From contig CM076854.1 in the NCBI GenBank assembly GCA_039519185.1, positions 16,155,192 through 16,219,191 on the forward strand: a DNA stretch of 64,000 nucleotides, given 5' to 3'. Source of the stretch: Astragalus membranaceus (lineage: Eukaryota; Streptophyta; Magnoliopsida; Fabales; Fabaceae). This document shows positions 34,270-44,825 of this stretch, piece after piece; position 1 is the first letter of the stretch, and every line of letters starts with the position of its first letter. The translations under genes were made by a program, and so were the position numbers. The notes beneath the pieces are model-generated. The model was given only the letters and a program-made list of their open reading frames with translations, was not told the origin of the DNA and searched no databases.

Positions 34270-35350
34270 GCTGTCGTGTCCTGATGTTGGCGCCCTACTG
34301 GGCGCCTTGTGCCCTGATGCTGCGTCCTGATGTTGGCGCCTCCTGGGCACCTTGTGCCAAGATGCCATATCCTGATGTTGGCGCCCTCCTGGGCGCATTG
34401 TGCCAAGATGATGCGTTCTGATGTTGGCGCCATCCTGGGCGCCTTGTGCAGAGATGATGTATCCTGATGTTGGCGCCCTCCTGGGCGCCTTGTGCCAAGG
34501 TGCTGTGTTCTGAACTGAGCGCCCCCTGGGCGCCTGGTGGCACGCCCTCCTAGGCGCCTTGTGCCAAGGTGCTGTGTTCTGAAGTTGGCGCCCTCCTGGG
34601 CGCCTTGTGCCATGCCTCCTGATGTTGGCGCCCTCCTGGGCGCCTTGTGCCAAGGTGCTGTGTTCTGAAGTTGGCGCCCAGGAGGGCGCCTTGTCCCATG
34701 CCTCCTGATGTTGGTGCCCTCCTAGGCGCCTTATGCCAAGGTGCTGTGTTCTGAAGTTTGCGCCCTCCTGGGGGCCTTGTGCCATGTTTGGATGCGTTGG
34801 GTGCCATTCTACAAAACGAATTTTGGCGCCCTATAGGTCGCCTGGGTGCCGGTTTGGAGGCGCTGGGCGCCATCCTGCGAAAGGAATTTTGGCGCCCTAG
34901 GTGCCGGTTTGGATGTGCTGGCTGCCATCCTGCGAAAAGAATTTTGGCGCTCATGCCGGTTTGGATGTGTTGGCTGCCATCCTGCGAAAGGAATTTTGTC
35001 GCCCTCTAGGGCGCCTGGGTGCCGGTTTGGATGTGCTGGCTGCTATCCTGCGAAAAGAATTTTGGCGTCCTCTAGGGCGCCTGGGTGCCGGTTTGAATGT
35101 GCTGGTCACTGTCTTGCGAAAGGAATTTTGGTGCCCTCTAGGGCGCCTGGGTGCCGGTTTGGAGGTGCTGGTCGCTATCCTGCGAAAGGAATTTCGGCGC
35201 CCTCTAGGACGTCTGGGTGCCGGTTTGGAGGTGCTGGGTGCCGGCCTGCAAAACGAATTTTGGCGCCCTCTAGGGCGCCTGGGTGCCGGTTTGGGCACGC
35301 TGGCTGTCTCCTTGCGTCAAGTGTTTTGGCGCCCTCCTGGGCGCCTTGGG
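34270..35350. repeat. GC-rich tandem array of GGCGCCC...GGGCGCC hairpins
   Basis: Two blocks. 34270-34770 repeats 'tgatgttggcgccctcctg' plus 'ggcgccttgtgccaag' in ~45-60-bp units. 34780-35330 repeats 'gcgaaaggaattttggcgcc' plus 'ggcgcctgggtgccggttt' in ~55-65-bp units. Most units contain GGCGCCC-TCCT-GGGCGCC or GGCGCCC-TCTA-GGGCGCC, a perfect 7-bp stem with a 4-base loop. Long open frames on both strands here (for example minus 34210-34785) are repeat artefacts. Confidence 0.88.
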
Positions 35351-35671
35351 TGCCGGTTGCTAGGCACCTTCTATGGTGCCAGGTTTTGTTTTCTTTTGGC
35401 GCCTTGGTGCTGGGCGCCTGGGTGCTGTGTTTCACGACATTGGCGCCCTGTGGGTGTCATGACCTTGGATCCCTGCTGGGTGGGCGCCGTGACCTTGGTT
35501 GTTTTGTGTGACTATCATTTCAATCCTTTCGCGAGCTTTGTGCTGCTTCTTCTTTGCTAAGGTAATTTTGCTTGGATTTTGGATTTTAAGTAGATAGTTG
35601 CTAAGCTTTCATTGCTTTATGAAGATGAGCCGACTCCCGTCGGGACAATTTGTAATGAAGTATACCCTTAG

Positions 35672-36060
35672 CACAGTTTACCAAGACTCGGCTTGGATAG
35701 AACTCGCTCAAAGGGGTTGTGACCACCAAGGTCAGCTCGAAGTATGCTCTTGGCACAGTTTACCAGGACTCGGCCCGGATAGAACTCCCCCCAAGGGGTT
35801 GTGACCACCAAGGTCAGCTTGAAGTATCCTCTTGGCACAGTTTACCAGGACTCGGCCCAGATAGAACTCGCCCAAGGGGTTGTGACCACCAAGGTCAGCT
35901 TGAAGTATCCTCTTAGCACAGTTTACCAGGACTCGGCCTAGATAGAACTCCCCCAAGGGGTTGTGACCACAAAGGTCAGCTTGAAGTATCTTCTTGGCAC
36001 AATTTACCAGGACGCGGCCCAGATAGAACTCCCCCAAGGGGTTGTGACCACCAAGGTCAC
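35672..36060. repeat. Five tandem copies of an 81-82-bp unit
   Basis: Starts at 35672, 35754, 35836, 35917 and 35998. Each begins 'cacagtttaccaggactcgg' and contains 'aaggggttgtgaccaccaag'. Tandem repeats in the 3' untranslated region are typical of Tat-lineage elements. Confidence 0.92.
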
Positions 36061-36420
36061 TTATTTGTTTTGGGGTGCCATGACATCCCTGACTTCCAAT
36101 ACTTGGAGAGATGATCTTGGCTTTGAGCTAATGTTGAGGTTGCCCCTGTGATTCAGGTAGTCTCTCCCTGCATGGTATGTTAGGTCTCAAACTTGCCTTG
36201 CTCCACCCATAATTATGGAGTTAGACCCTTTTTCTTTCTTAATATTAAGGAATTTCCTTTGGAACAAGTGTTAATGCTAGTGAGCTAGAGCAAAAACTGT
36301 AATTGCAAAATGAAGTTTTGTTAATCATTCATATCGAGCTTTTACATTTTGCCTCCGTGCTTTAACATCAAAATTATTAACTGGGCCTAGCCCTAGGTTC
36401 AGGTTCTGATGCCCCGCTTC

Positions 36421-37954
36421 CTACTCAGAGTCACAGGTCTCAACATTCTCTTCATTCACGTATTGGGCGAGCTTCCCTTTGCGGATCAGCTCTTCAATGT
36501 CATCCCTGAGGGTGTTGCATTTGCTGGTACTTCTTAGAGGTTCGGCCTTTCCTTTGCACGAGAGGTTCGGGCTGTTTGTTGTCCTGAAACTCCGCGTCGA
36601 CGCATTCGGCAAGGATCTCAGCTTGGGGTGTGTTTAGCAGGGTGTACTCTGAGAAGCGACCTTGTCGGGGTCGGAATTCCCGATGAATTCTCTCATCTTG
36701 GGTTCCCTTCTGCCATGGTTCTTCAATGGCCTTGTAAGCCAGCTCTTCCTCCTTACTGCTAACCTTGGCTTCCTCTTGGTACACCATGTTGTCTTCTTCA
36801 TAGTCCATATACTTTTGTGCCTTCCGAAGGAACTCGTCCAAGCTTTGGGGTTTGTTAACCCCCACGTCCCTTTGAAACATGCTTCCCTTCTTGAGGCCAT
36901 CCTTCATCCAAAACAGCCTCCTCTTGTCTTCAAGGTTCTTGACGTTGGCAGCCTCCTTGTTGAACCTTTCTAGATATTCTCTAAGTGTTTCTTTCTCTCC
37001 CTGCCTGATTGCCCTAAGAACCTCTTCAGATTTGGGTTTCAACCGGGAGGCAGTGAAACGAGCTGTGAACCTTCTCGCCAGCTGACTCCATGAGGAGATA
37101 GAGTTTGGCTTTAGTTCTTGAAACCACTCTAATGCGGAATTTTCGAGAGTGAGGGGGGAGATTTTACGTAGAGTGAACAGGCTCCCTGGCGCCTCTATAG
37201 CGCATCATCAGGGAGAAGTGTGCCAGATGGCGGTCTGGATCTCTGGTTCCATCATACATTTTGAGAGCTGGCAGCTTTTCCAAGACCCTTGGGATTCGGC
37301 ATTCATCCACCCTTCGAGTGAAAGGTCCTTCATCGGAAAACCTTCTTGAGTTTCGAGGGGAGGTGTCTTCATAGTCTGAATCTCGATACCTGCGCCGGTC
37401 GGGGGATCTCCTCGATGGCGATCCCCGGTGGTGCCTTTGGTGGGTATTGACCCGACTCCTTGACCTCTCACGAGAATTAGGGGATGCACGTGAGGAGGTC
37501 CTGAAGTGGGAGTCGTGAAGCTGATAGGTATCATATGGAGGCGATGGAGGGGTCCTTGGAGGTGAGCCTGATCCTCCATCCCTGCGCTGCCGAGGGGGAG
37601 AGCGATGTACGTGCCTTCGCCTTGGAGGGGGGAACGATGGACGTGATGCCTTCGAGGGGGAGACCGATGGCGTCTTGAAGCCACCGTTGTCGGAGGAGGG
37701 GTTCCCCAGCTGGGTGGAGGCTGCTCGGGCAAGGAAGCCACACGCCTTTCAATTCGTCTTAGGCGAGCTTCCTGCTGCAACATAGCTTGAGTGCGATTGC
37801 ACAGAAGATCCAAAAGTTGGCTCACATTCGAGGGCTGGGCAGGCTGACTGGTACCCTCGTCAGGCAGGCTGGCGACGTTGCCCTCAGGAGTACCCTCTGG
37901 TCGGGGTGCGAGTATGACAACGCTTTGAATCCGGGGTCTGCCTCAGGGAGCCAT
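36421..37954 (-). pseudogene. Tat/gypsy-type gag of the TR-GAG element, broken
   Basis: The ATG at 37954 is followed by a TGA at codon 4. The same frame then gives MSQLLDLLCNRTQAMLQQEA and LRRIERRVASLPEQ before an Arg/His/Pro-rich linker. After a frame change the capsid core reads LENSALEWFQELKPNSISSW, SQLARRFTARF and EVLRAIRQGEKETLREYLER (about 37140-36960), a clear retrotransposon gag domain. The C-terminus, after another shift, ends LRDDIEELIRKGKLAQYV, a motif common at the gag end of plant Tat/Athila relatives. No zinc knuckle is found. The element could move only if supplied with gag and pol in trans. Confidence 0.85.
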
Positions 37955-38025
37955 GGAGTAGCAAGAGAAAAGTTCAAGGAGTAGTGATGATGTGAAAGAT
38001 AGATATCTCCCACTGTGGTCGCCAA

Positions 38026-38400
38026 TGTTTTGTACCTTGCAGTATTGGGTTGACTGCAGTTGGTAGGTCTCTTGTTGCCTGACCGGAGGTTAGTATGAGC
38101 CTGGGGGGGTACCTGCGAAGCCACTCCGACGCTCAAGTCAGTATTGAGAACAGATGAGTGATTTAGCTAGGAATGAGAGTGTGTACCTTATGATGGCAAT
38201 GAGAGCCGGTATTTATAGGAAATCGAGCCTGTTTGTGGATCGTCGGATCAGTAGAATTGATCTTAACCATCCGAGTGTGATGGCCTTAATTGGGCTTGTA
38301 TGTTGTGGATATGGGCCGAAATGGTTGGGCCAATCCATATCCAATTGCTAAATGGACCTCCTGGTATTGCTAAATCGACCCCCTGGTCCAGTCCAAAACA
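38026..38400 (-). repeat. 5' LTR of the TR-GAG element
   Basis: TGTTTTGTACCTTGCAG to CCAGTCCAAAACA. The primer site lies one base to its left. 'ggtatttataggaaat' (38209-38224) is the likely TATA region, read on minus. Confidence 0.9.
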
Positions 38401-38405
38401 ATGTT

Positions 38406-38841
38406 TTTTATTGAAAGGTACTAAATATGGTCAGCATTTTCATAGGGACTAAACTTTAAAGATTTGTAATTGTACAGATACTAAAATTAAATTTAACTCT
38501 TAAATTTCTTGTATTTAAAACTTCTGTTAAAATAAATTTTGGCTTAGAGACCTATGAACACGCTTGTGTTATAAAGCGCTATTAAAGAGGCGCTGTAAAA
38601 GATTGGATTTATGAAATCACTTTTTGTAAGAAAGCGCTGTTATATGAATCCTTCTAGAAAAGCCTCATACATAGAGACCTATGAGAGCGTTGTTCTTAAA
38701 AAGCGTTTTTAAAGATGACACCTATGACAACGCTTCTTAACCTAAGCGCTGTAAAAAAAACCTCCGTGTAACCTTTAACAACACTATCTTTTAATAAGCG
38801 TTGTTAAAGATGCGCTGTTATTCCCCCTTTTTGGCATTGTG
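38406..38841. repeat. CACTA-1 right subterminal region
   Basis: Five or more AGCGCTG/CAGCGCT-like motifs in both orientations between 38570 and 38820, mirroring 22976-23115. Confidence 0.75.
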
Positions 38842-39010
38842 TACAACCAAAATTCATATCAAAATAATCTATTAAAATTAAACCTACATCAAGATCCGAT
38901 GTAAATAGGACTCACATTAATACAATATTATGGAAATTGAAACTTAAAACATCCATCTTGGATGTAACTACTCCCCTAAAAGAATGGACTCCAATTGCAA
39001 ATGCACGAAA

Positions 39011-39662
39011 CTAACATTGAGTAGGTGCAAATACTCTCTTTTTGAAACTTGGAGTTCGTTCATCAAAGTATGTATAAGTTTCAGCTAATGCAAGTGTAGA
39101 CGAATTGGCCTTAGTGATCGATGCACGATAGCAAAGATACTCCTGTAAATACAAAACAAAAATCAGTAATATATTTTATGAATGAATATTGTTAAAATAG
39201 AATAATTGGCTATTTGAATACTTGTAGTGTTTTACGTAAATTAGTTAACAAAGTTGTTACCTCTATATTTATTTTGTATTGAAACTGATCGATTATATCT
39301 TTATCCATACATATGTTGTTAACAACATATGTGTTATCATAATCACTTGATTTTGTTTTGGGGCAACAAACTTTAAAAAATACGACCTTTTGCTGCAATC
39401 AGCCATACGAAATGCTCCATTTTCATCTGTCAGATGCTTTTCATAAAAATGAAAAGCAACAGAGTCTTTTAAGATGAAGGCAACCGAACTTGAGTGATCG
39501 ACTACTTTAATATGAATTCGACACCTACAAAAAAACAAAAAAGAGTAAAAAAATGCCAACAAATTTATGAACAAAGTAATTGAAAAAATTTAATTCACCT
39601 GTTAGCAGAAATGATTTCGTAAATATGGGCCATGACTATATTAGGAGAGCCCTGTGGCAATT
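39011..39662 (-). pseudogene. Replication protein A (RPA1)-like C-terminal OB-fold gene, three exons, frameshifted
   Basis: Exons with consensus borders on minus: 39662-39599 (LPQGSPNIVMAHIYEIISAN, donor AG/GTGAAT), 39524-39261 and 39142-39011 (ending KKRVFAPTQC, stop 39013-39011). The middle exon starts RCRIHIKVVDHSSSVAFIL, matching the strand pattern of the RPA large-subunit C-terminal OB fold, and later gives DYDNTYVVNNICMDKDIIDQF, the conserved end of that fold. These two parts are in different frames (shift near 39380), so the copy is probably dead. RPA binds single-stranded DNA, and plant Helitrons often carry RPA-like genes. Position and strand agree with the Helitron whose 3' end is at 20752. 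No Rep/helicase is seen. Confidence 0.65.
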
Positions 39663-40575
39663 CTAAAATTAAAAAGATCAGATATGTTTGATAACTCAGG
39701 AAAACAAAAACCAAAATTTAATTAGTTAAAAAAATACGAATTGTGTGTTCCAACTTCCAACATGGTGTAAGGAACATAATATTAACTAAATGCAATTAAA
39801 AAATTCATTTTGGGAATCAAATATGTTTCACCACTAACTTAAAAAAAATACGACTAGGAATCAAAAATGAATTGGAGAAACGATTAAAAAAATTGAATAT
39901 ACATTTGTTCCAACATGGTGTAATGCATTCAGGTTGATGTTATGAAGAAATAGGAAATCAACAGCTATTTCAACACCGAGTTCCATTTTTTCTAAGAAAT
40001 AACAGGATTACAGAAAAAAAAATAGCTAATGTGTAAAGTAGAAGAGCCTAAAATATGTAGGATGGTCTGTTAACATACCAATAAAGCCTATTTATATTGT
40101 TAATCTAGATGTCAGTTGTATGCAAATGGTTTGAAATCGAAATTTAATTAAAAAGTTCGCCAAAATTTTGAAAATTGCGCCAAATAAATTGTTGAAAATT
40201 TTGAGATATGAAAATTTTGAGATTTGAAAATTTTGAGTCAACTTTCAACCCCCAAATTTTGAGAGTCGAAATAAGTGTGAGTCCACTTTGTGTGAGTAAT
40301 ATTAAAAATTATTCACATCATTTAAAATTTTCCACCAATTTATATTTTTTAAATTGAGCTATGAATATTATTAAAAACTCTCCAGCGGTTTTATTTTATT
40401 TGTGTAACTCAACCTTGTGTATGATTGTGTTTAACAACAATTAAAGAATTCATCAAGAGTGTCCAAGTAAGCAATATGGTATGCCAATTAGGATTTGCAT
40501 TAAACAGATTTTTGCTGAAATTCACGTATGATTGACACCTAGGATAATGAGCCTAAAGAGACATTTTACTTTTAT

Positions 40576-40581
<6 letters not shown>
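39663..40581. other. AT-rich stretch upstream of the RPA-like exons
   Basis: A possible small exon on minus near 39990-39900 (MELGVEIAVDFLFLHNINLN) is not assigned. Contains the candidate Helitron 5' terminus (40108-40109). The rest has no recognisable feature. Confidence 0.4.
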
Positions 40582-40611
<30 letters not shown>

Positions 40612-40680
40612 TATATGTGGTGGTGGTGGCAGCGGCTGCCGGCGGAGCTCCAGCGGCTGCCGGCGGAGCTCCGGCGGCCG
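40582..40680. repeat. (TA)n followed by a GC-rich direct repeat
   Basis: (TA)12 near 40580-40606, then GGT repeats and two copies of 'gcggctgccggcggagctcc' (40631-40672). A sharp base-composition jump. Confidence 0.85.
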
Positions 40681-40806
40681 ACACGATGGAGGGCTCAACA
40701 TTGCGCCATATGTCCAATCCAGTGGTTTTCGGTGGCGCTGACTACGTTGGGACATTTTGTTGAACACGAAAAAGGCATGTTTGCATCGAGCCCGTCCATG
40801 TCATTC

Positions 40807-41430
40807 CTAGACATGACATGACACATAACCTCTATAATACTGATTTTTGTGATACGTCTCTTCCTCTTTGTTGGTATTCCATAATTTCCCAAGAACGACT
40901 CTGATGGTCAGTTCTCCAACGCTGTCAGTGACAGAGTGAGTAGTGATCGCCTCTGTGGAAGGGAACCTTGCTTCGGAGGCAACAACAATGGTGCTACAAC
41001 CAAACGAATTCACAACGGCCAAGAGCGATGTTGTTGCATAACGTAGAACCATAAGACCGTCATTGAAATCACAAACCAGCTTCATCGCTTCGACCATTAA
41101 TTTCATCTCGCCGACTGGAACCACTGTGAATTGTTCATCTGTTGGCAAGGCAACGTTCATAAATTTGGGAGCGTTGTGCCGGGAATCTAGATCATCTGTC
41201 GCACTTGAAAATTTGTTAATGGTTGGTGAACACAAATTGTGTGTTCTGAGAACCGATTCAGCAATGGGAGATGTGAGGTGTGACTCAACCGGTTGTGTTA
41301 AGGTCTCTCTGGGTGAGTTCACAACACCATGGGAAGAGCTTCTTGCGAAGTATTGTAGATCTAACTTTGCTTCAATTCTATCCCATATTGTGTAACCAGG
41401 TCCGTCTAAATACGCCTGCGTTGTACTCTG
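40807..41430 (-). CDS. Unrecognised open frame, possibly an exon fragment
   Basis: A minus-strand frame open from about 41430 (YLDGPGYTIWDRIEAKLDLQ) through MNSPRETLTQPVESHL at 41322 to a stop at 40807, about 200 codons. Composition is protein-like (FNDGLMVLRYATTSLLAVVN, SVGELTIRVVLGKLW). No motif I can name. It lies among other minus-strand exon-like fragments with no promoter visible. It could be a captured gene fragment or the last exon of a decayed gene. Confidence 0.35.
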   Translation of the reverse strand, partial: QSTTQAYLDGPGYTIWDRIEAKLDLQYFARSSSHGVVNSPRETLTQPVESHLTSPIAESVLRTHNLCSPTINKFSSATDDLDSRHNAPKFMNVALPTDEQFTVVPVGEMKLMVEAMKLVCDFNDGLMVLRYATTSLLAVVNSFGCSTIVVASEARFPSTEAITTHSVTDSVGELTIRVVLGKLWNTNKEEETYHKNQYYRGYVSCHV

Positions 41431-41883
41431 CCACCAAATTCAACTAGGGGAAAGGTCAAAAATTGAACCACTGCAAAGATAACAGGTTAACATCGGAAAG
41501 ATAGAAACAAACAAAAAACTAATTGAAAAATCTAAAGACATGTAATTGATGTGTGATGAAAATATTGAAGCATTACAAGGCAACACACATAGGCAAAGGA
41601 AATTCACAGCACTCTAAGTTAAAATAGCAATCATATTCAGAAATTGTCAGCAGTCCAAGACATAATACCACAGAAAAAGCTTCATATTGAACACCATGAA
41701 CAAAATTGTCTCCCATAAATAATTTGGCTATTTTGCCATTCACTCACATCTATCGTGCTTTCAAAGGTCAAAAACCAGAAAGGAAAATCAAGGTTTATAG
41801 AAATAGCTATTGTATCTCAATGGAATTTAAGAAACACAATAGAAATAAAAGGAGGAAAACAAAGAATAACTACTCACCCAAAT

Positions 41884-42437
41884 ACAATTAATGTATGTGT
41901 CCAAAGCAGGGCGCGCTCCTTCCACTGTTGTAGCACCACTGTCGCAGCTAGAACCACCCCTGGCAGCAGTGGCTTCCTCTTTCCAATGCACAGATGTATA
42001 GTGTGTAAGGAATAACATTTTTCATTACCATACAAATGAGAAGAAATGTAAAATCTCAAAGTGGTAAAGAATGCGGTAAAAATAAGAACAACATTTGTCT
42101 TCTAGCTTCAAAAAACATATGCTGTAAACGGACGCACACATATACCAAGTAACAAGTAAACCATGAGATCTTAAAGAGCTATGGAGAATACTTTCTCAGA
42201 ACTGAGGAACTCCTCATCCCCACAGAAAATCTGCAAATTCTTGGACGCCATTAAAAATATAATTTCTTCATTCTTGAATCTCAACATAAAACCCAATGTG
42301 ATCAGTTTAGAGAGTACAGGTACATGATCGCGATTCTCGCACAAAACACCCTCAGATATTGCTTCAGAGAAATATATTGCATATTTCAGTGCATTTCCAT
42401 GAATAGAAGCAACCTTAGTAATGCTACAAAAGTACAA
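41884..42437 (-). pseudogene. Two exon-like fragments of unknown gene(s)
   Basis: Minus 42433-42171 follows an acceptor-like TTTGTAG and reads ITKVASIHGNALKYAIYFSE and LSKLITLGFMLRFKNEEIIF before a stop. Minus 42018-41884 reads HYTSVHWKEEATAARGGSS and ends at a donor-like GG/GTGAGT. Balanced amino-acid use suggests real exons. I cannot name the source, and they need not be from one gene. Confidence 0.35.
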
Positions 42438-43739
42438 AGGAAAAAAATTGATACAAAAATCTCAATTGATGACATACTGCATCATTCCTCTTTTCGGAAC
42501 TGACCAGATGTTAAAAAGCTTAAAATCCTTTTGCATATAAAAAACAAGTAGATTCAACTAATATGAGAAATTTGTACTAATAAATAAGAAAAAGCCTACA
42601 ATCCTTTTGCCAAATAGAGACACATTTTGCAACCAAGATGGTTTAGTGATAACATTCCACTTGACCATATTAATTTCCCTTTCATTATTTCCTCTCCAAA
42701 TAAAAGCATGGGCTATCTGGTTCAACTTATCACACACCCTTTGAGGGTATCAATACATTTGCATTCCATAAGAAGGGATTGCCGAAATGATTGCACTAGT
42801 GAGAGTTAATCTACCATGTTTATAATACAAGCATGTAAAAATAGGAGATGATCAAATGTTTCTAAAACTTAAAACTGCACTTCAATCTATTAAAGAATAA
42901 CAATTATGCGTCAATATTATACGGTTATAGACTTATAGTTGAATACAAATGTTTTAACGCTGGTTTTAAAGAATTTGATTGGACATTCCAAATATTTCAT
43001 TCCACTAATTTTTTGTATTATGACACATCAAAAAGAAATTTCTAAAATGGCATTATTATTAATACATTCATTGTGGTGTTGTTTCTGTGAAAACATCACC
43101 ACCACATGGTTACAACACTAAACCAGGCTCCCTTCCAAGAACTTGAGAGTCTTGGGTCTCTCCCTCCCAAATAACCACTAAAAATACCAAGATAACCTTC
43201 TGAACTTTGTCCTTAACTATTTTTTTCTAACATAACTGAAAAATACTAGCGAAAAGTAGCTGCCACTGACTATTCTAAGATAGATAACTGCCTAACATTA
43301 AGTAACTGCAGTAGGATAACTGCTACAACACATGCTTCAGTTTAGGGCCCTTCTTTTGTACACCTTTTGAATAAGAGGTCTAACAGAATGGATGAGGGTT
43401 GATTTTTCTTCAAGATATTAAAACCCCCTAATATGGGGAACTCAAAATATGTATTGGAAGAGGATTTAGGAGGGCTTATCAAATTCTTCAAAAATTTTCC
43501 ATCTTTTTTATAATAGTCTCAAATATATTAATCATAAACATTCTTTTCACCTTATCTACAAAAATATTCTCAAATAAGGTGAGGGATTTCTCTCTTTCCC
43601 TTCCCTCCTAACTCCCAAATGGAGCCTAAGATGAAAAAAATGCACCAAGACTTTTGTGAATACAAAATAACAAATGCTGACAAAAGATATTGGCTCAGAT
43701 AGAAATCAGTAATCCAGAATCACACAATACAACCATACC
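42438..43739. other. Noncoding stretch
   Basis: AT-rich, no feature recognised. Confidence 0.5.
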
Positions 43740-43868
43740 TGGGATTCAATAGGGTTGATAACTGCCTCTGTTGTGCTACATAGTGTGGATGAGACGCCAA
43801 AATTGCGTCAGTACTGGAGAACAGATATACATGAACTATTTGGCTACTCTGACTACTAGGATCAATTC
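43740..43868 (-). pseudogene. Exon-like fragment, source unknown
   Basis: Bounded by acceptor-like CATTTTAG and donor-like CCCAG/GTATGG on minus. Reads PSSQSSQIVHVYLFSSTDAI then LASHPHYVAQQRQLSTLLNP. No family assigned. Confidence 0.4.
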
Positions 43869-44586
43869 TAAAATGTGGATGGAAATGCCCCTACACTATC
43901 TGTTCAACTCGGTTATAATGCTTTAGTTTCCATCCATTGAATGAACAAATTTGCAGTAAAAAAAAAAAAGAGCACTTACCCACAAAACCCTTCATTTCCT
44001 TTAAGCTCATATTGGTTGAATGAATCAAACAGGTTAGAGAGAAGTTAACACAAGAACTAAAAATATCCAAGTGAAAATATACATATTCAATGGACAATGG
44101 GGCAAAAGAGTTCAATCAAAAGCAAGATTGTAAAGTGACTCGCCACTTATTTAAATGCAAACATCGCTTAAACAAAAACACATATTACATGCTAGTAAAA
44201 CTAATAATCTTAAAACCAGGCTGAGGATCAGCAACGAACAAAGATAAGTCTCCATTGTTTTCTAGAAAGCTCTTTACTCATACACGTGTGTCATCTCAAT
44301 ATAAAACAAGTCTAGAATGAAATAGGATATCCAAAGGAGAAATCTTGAAACGGGCAAAGTAACTTTTGCCCCAATTGAACCAAATATGAAGCCACAATTA
44401 ATTATGCATTAGCTCTAGCTCAAGTTGGAAAAAAAATATAAAAAATAAAGCAAAACAAAAAGAAATAAATTCTATTATGCATCTGGGCTAAAGCAAAAAT
44501 CATTCAAACCCTTCTTACTTATCCACAAAAAGAAAGTCAAAAATGCAGATTTACTAGCTCTATGGGAAAACAATGAAGCTATTTAC

Positions 44587-44699
44587 CTCTGATCATCAAG
44601 AAGTCTGAGAGGAGTACAATCTGGACTAAGTAGATCCCTGACAGATGCATTATAAATATCTTTTGCCAAAATCTTCAAAACCAATTCTCTCTCCTTGTG
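44587..44699 (-). pseudogene. Kinesin motor-domain exon fragment (kinesin-7-like), copy A
   Basis: A single 113-bp exon with acceptor AATAG and donor AG/GTAAAT on minus. Reads HKERELVLKILAKDIYNASV, then RDLLSPDCTPLRLLDDQR. The plant kinesin-7 motor domain has a very similar block (I-Y-N-x-x-V-R-D-L-L, then L-x-L-L-D-D-P). Kinesins move on microtubules. Only this exon is recognisable, and 'LLDDQR' replaces the usual 'LLDDPE'. No neighbouring motor exons (P-loop, switch motifs) are found within several kb, so this is a stranded fragment. Confidence 0.75.
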
Positions 44700-44775
44700 C
44701 TATTAGACGTGTAAAGCAAAATTGAAATAAAGGTTTTGAGAAAGACAAGGTAATGCAATGATGAATGATGTATTC

Positions 44776-44781
<6 letters not shown>

Positions 44782-44822
<41 letters not shown>
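44782..44822. repeat. (AT)n microsatellite
   Basis: About 20 uninterrupted AT dinucleotides just upstream (minus) of the kinesin-like exon. The diverged second copy of this region has only 'atatatataaatttc'. Confidence 0.95.

Positions 44823-44825
<3 letters not shown>

Larger units (their letters stand above)
33726..38400 (-). mobile_element. TR-GAG element: gag-only Ty3/gypsy (Tat-like) retrotransposon, target duplication ATGTT
   Basis: LTRs 33726-34099 and 38026-38400 (about 375 bp, near-identical), flanked by ATGTT (33721-33725, 38401-38405). The primer site next to the right LTR reads TGGCGACCACAGTGGGAG on minus (38007-38024), similar to the Arg-tRNA-type sites used by Ogre/Tat elements. 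The polypurine tract beside the left LTR reads CTTGGGGGGCAACAG on minus. Only gag is encoded (36421-37954); RT, RNase H and integrase are absent. The 3' untranslated half consists of two tandem-repeat blocks. It must rely on enzymes from a full Tat/Ogre element. Confidence 0.9.
22951..38841. mobile_element. CACTA-1 transposon, 15.9 kb with nested insertions, target duplication TAC
   Basis: The left end is CACTATGCCAAAAATGGG (22951). The right end, read on the minus strand, is CACAATGCCAAAAAGGGG (38841). TAC flanks both sides (22948-22950, 38842-38844). Subterminal repeats 'aagcgctgt' / 'acagcgctt' in both orientations cluster at 22976-23115, 24830-24940 and 38570-38820, as expected for transposase-binding sites. 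No CACTA transposase motif is seen, so the copy looks non-autonomous or gutted. Most of its length is later insertions: solo LTRs at 23129 and 25778, a TRIM, a LINE-like element, a SINE and the TR-GAG element. Confidence 0.88.
20752..40109 (-). mobile_element. Probable Helitron (minus) with RPA-like gene, split by CACTA-1; right end tentative
   Basis: The left edge is a good Helitron 3' end read on the minus strand. A perfect stem (CCCGTGC, loop ATC, GCACGGG at about 20763-20779) lies upstream of CTAG (20752-20755), and a T (minus strand) follows. Body sequence runs right to 22950, is split by CACTA-1 (22951-38841) and resumes at 38845. Replication-protein-A-like exons lie on the same strand at 39011-39662; plant Helitrons often carry such genes. 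A candidate 5' end is TC at 40109 (minus TCTAGATTAACAATATAAAT, flanking A). Without CACTA-1 the element would be about 3.5 kb. The left end is well supported; the right end and the single-element view are inference. Confidence 0.5.

Noticed and set aside
34173..35560. Several 100-220-codon frames on both strands
   Set aside because: They are by-products of the GC-rich GGCGCC tandem array; the peptides are repeats of the DNA unit in each frame.
22951..38841. A CACTA transposase gene in CACTA-1
   Set aside because: Scanned the non-nested parts (24818-25772, 29822-30235, 32500-33496, 38406-38841) and saw no DDE-type or TNPD-like blocks.
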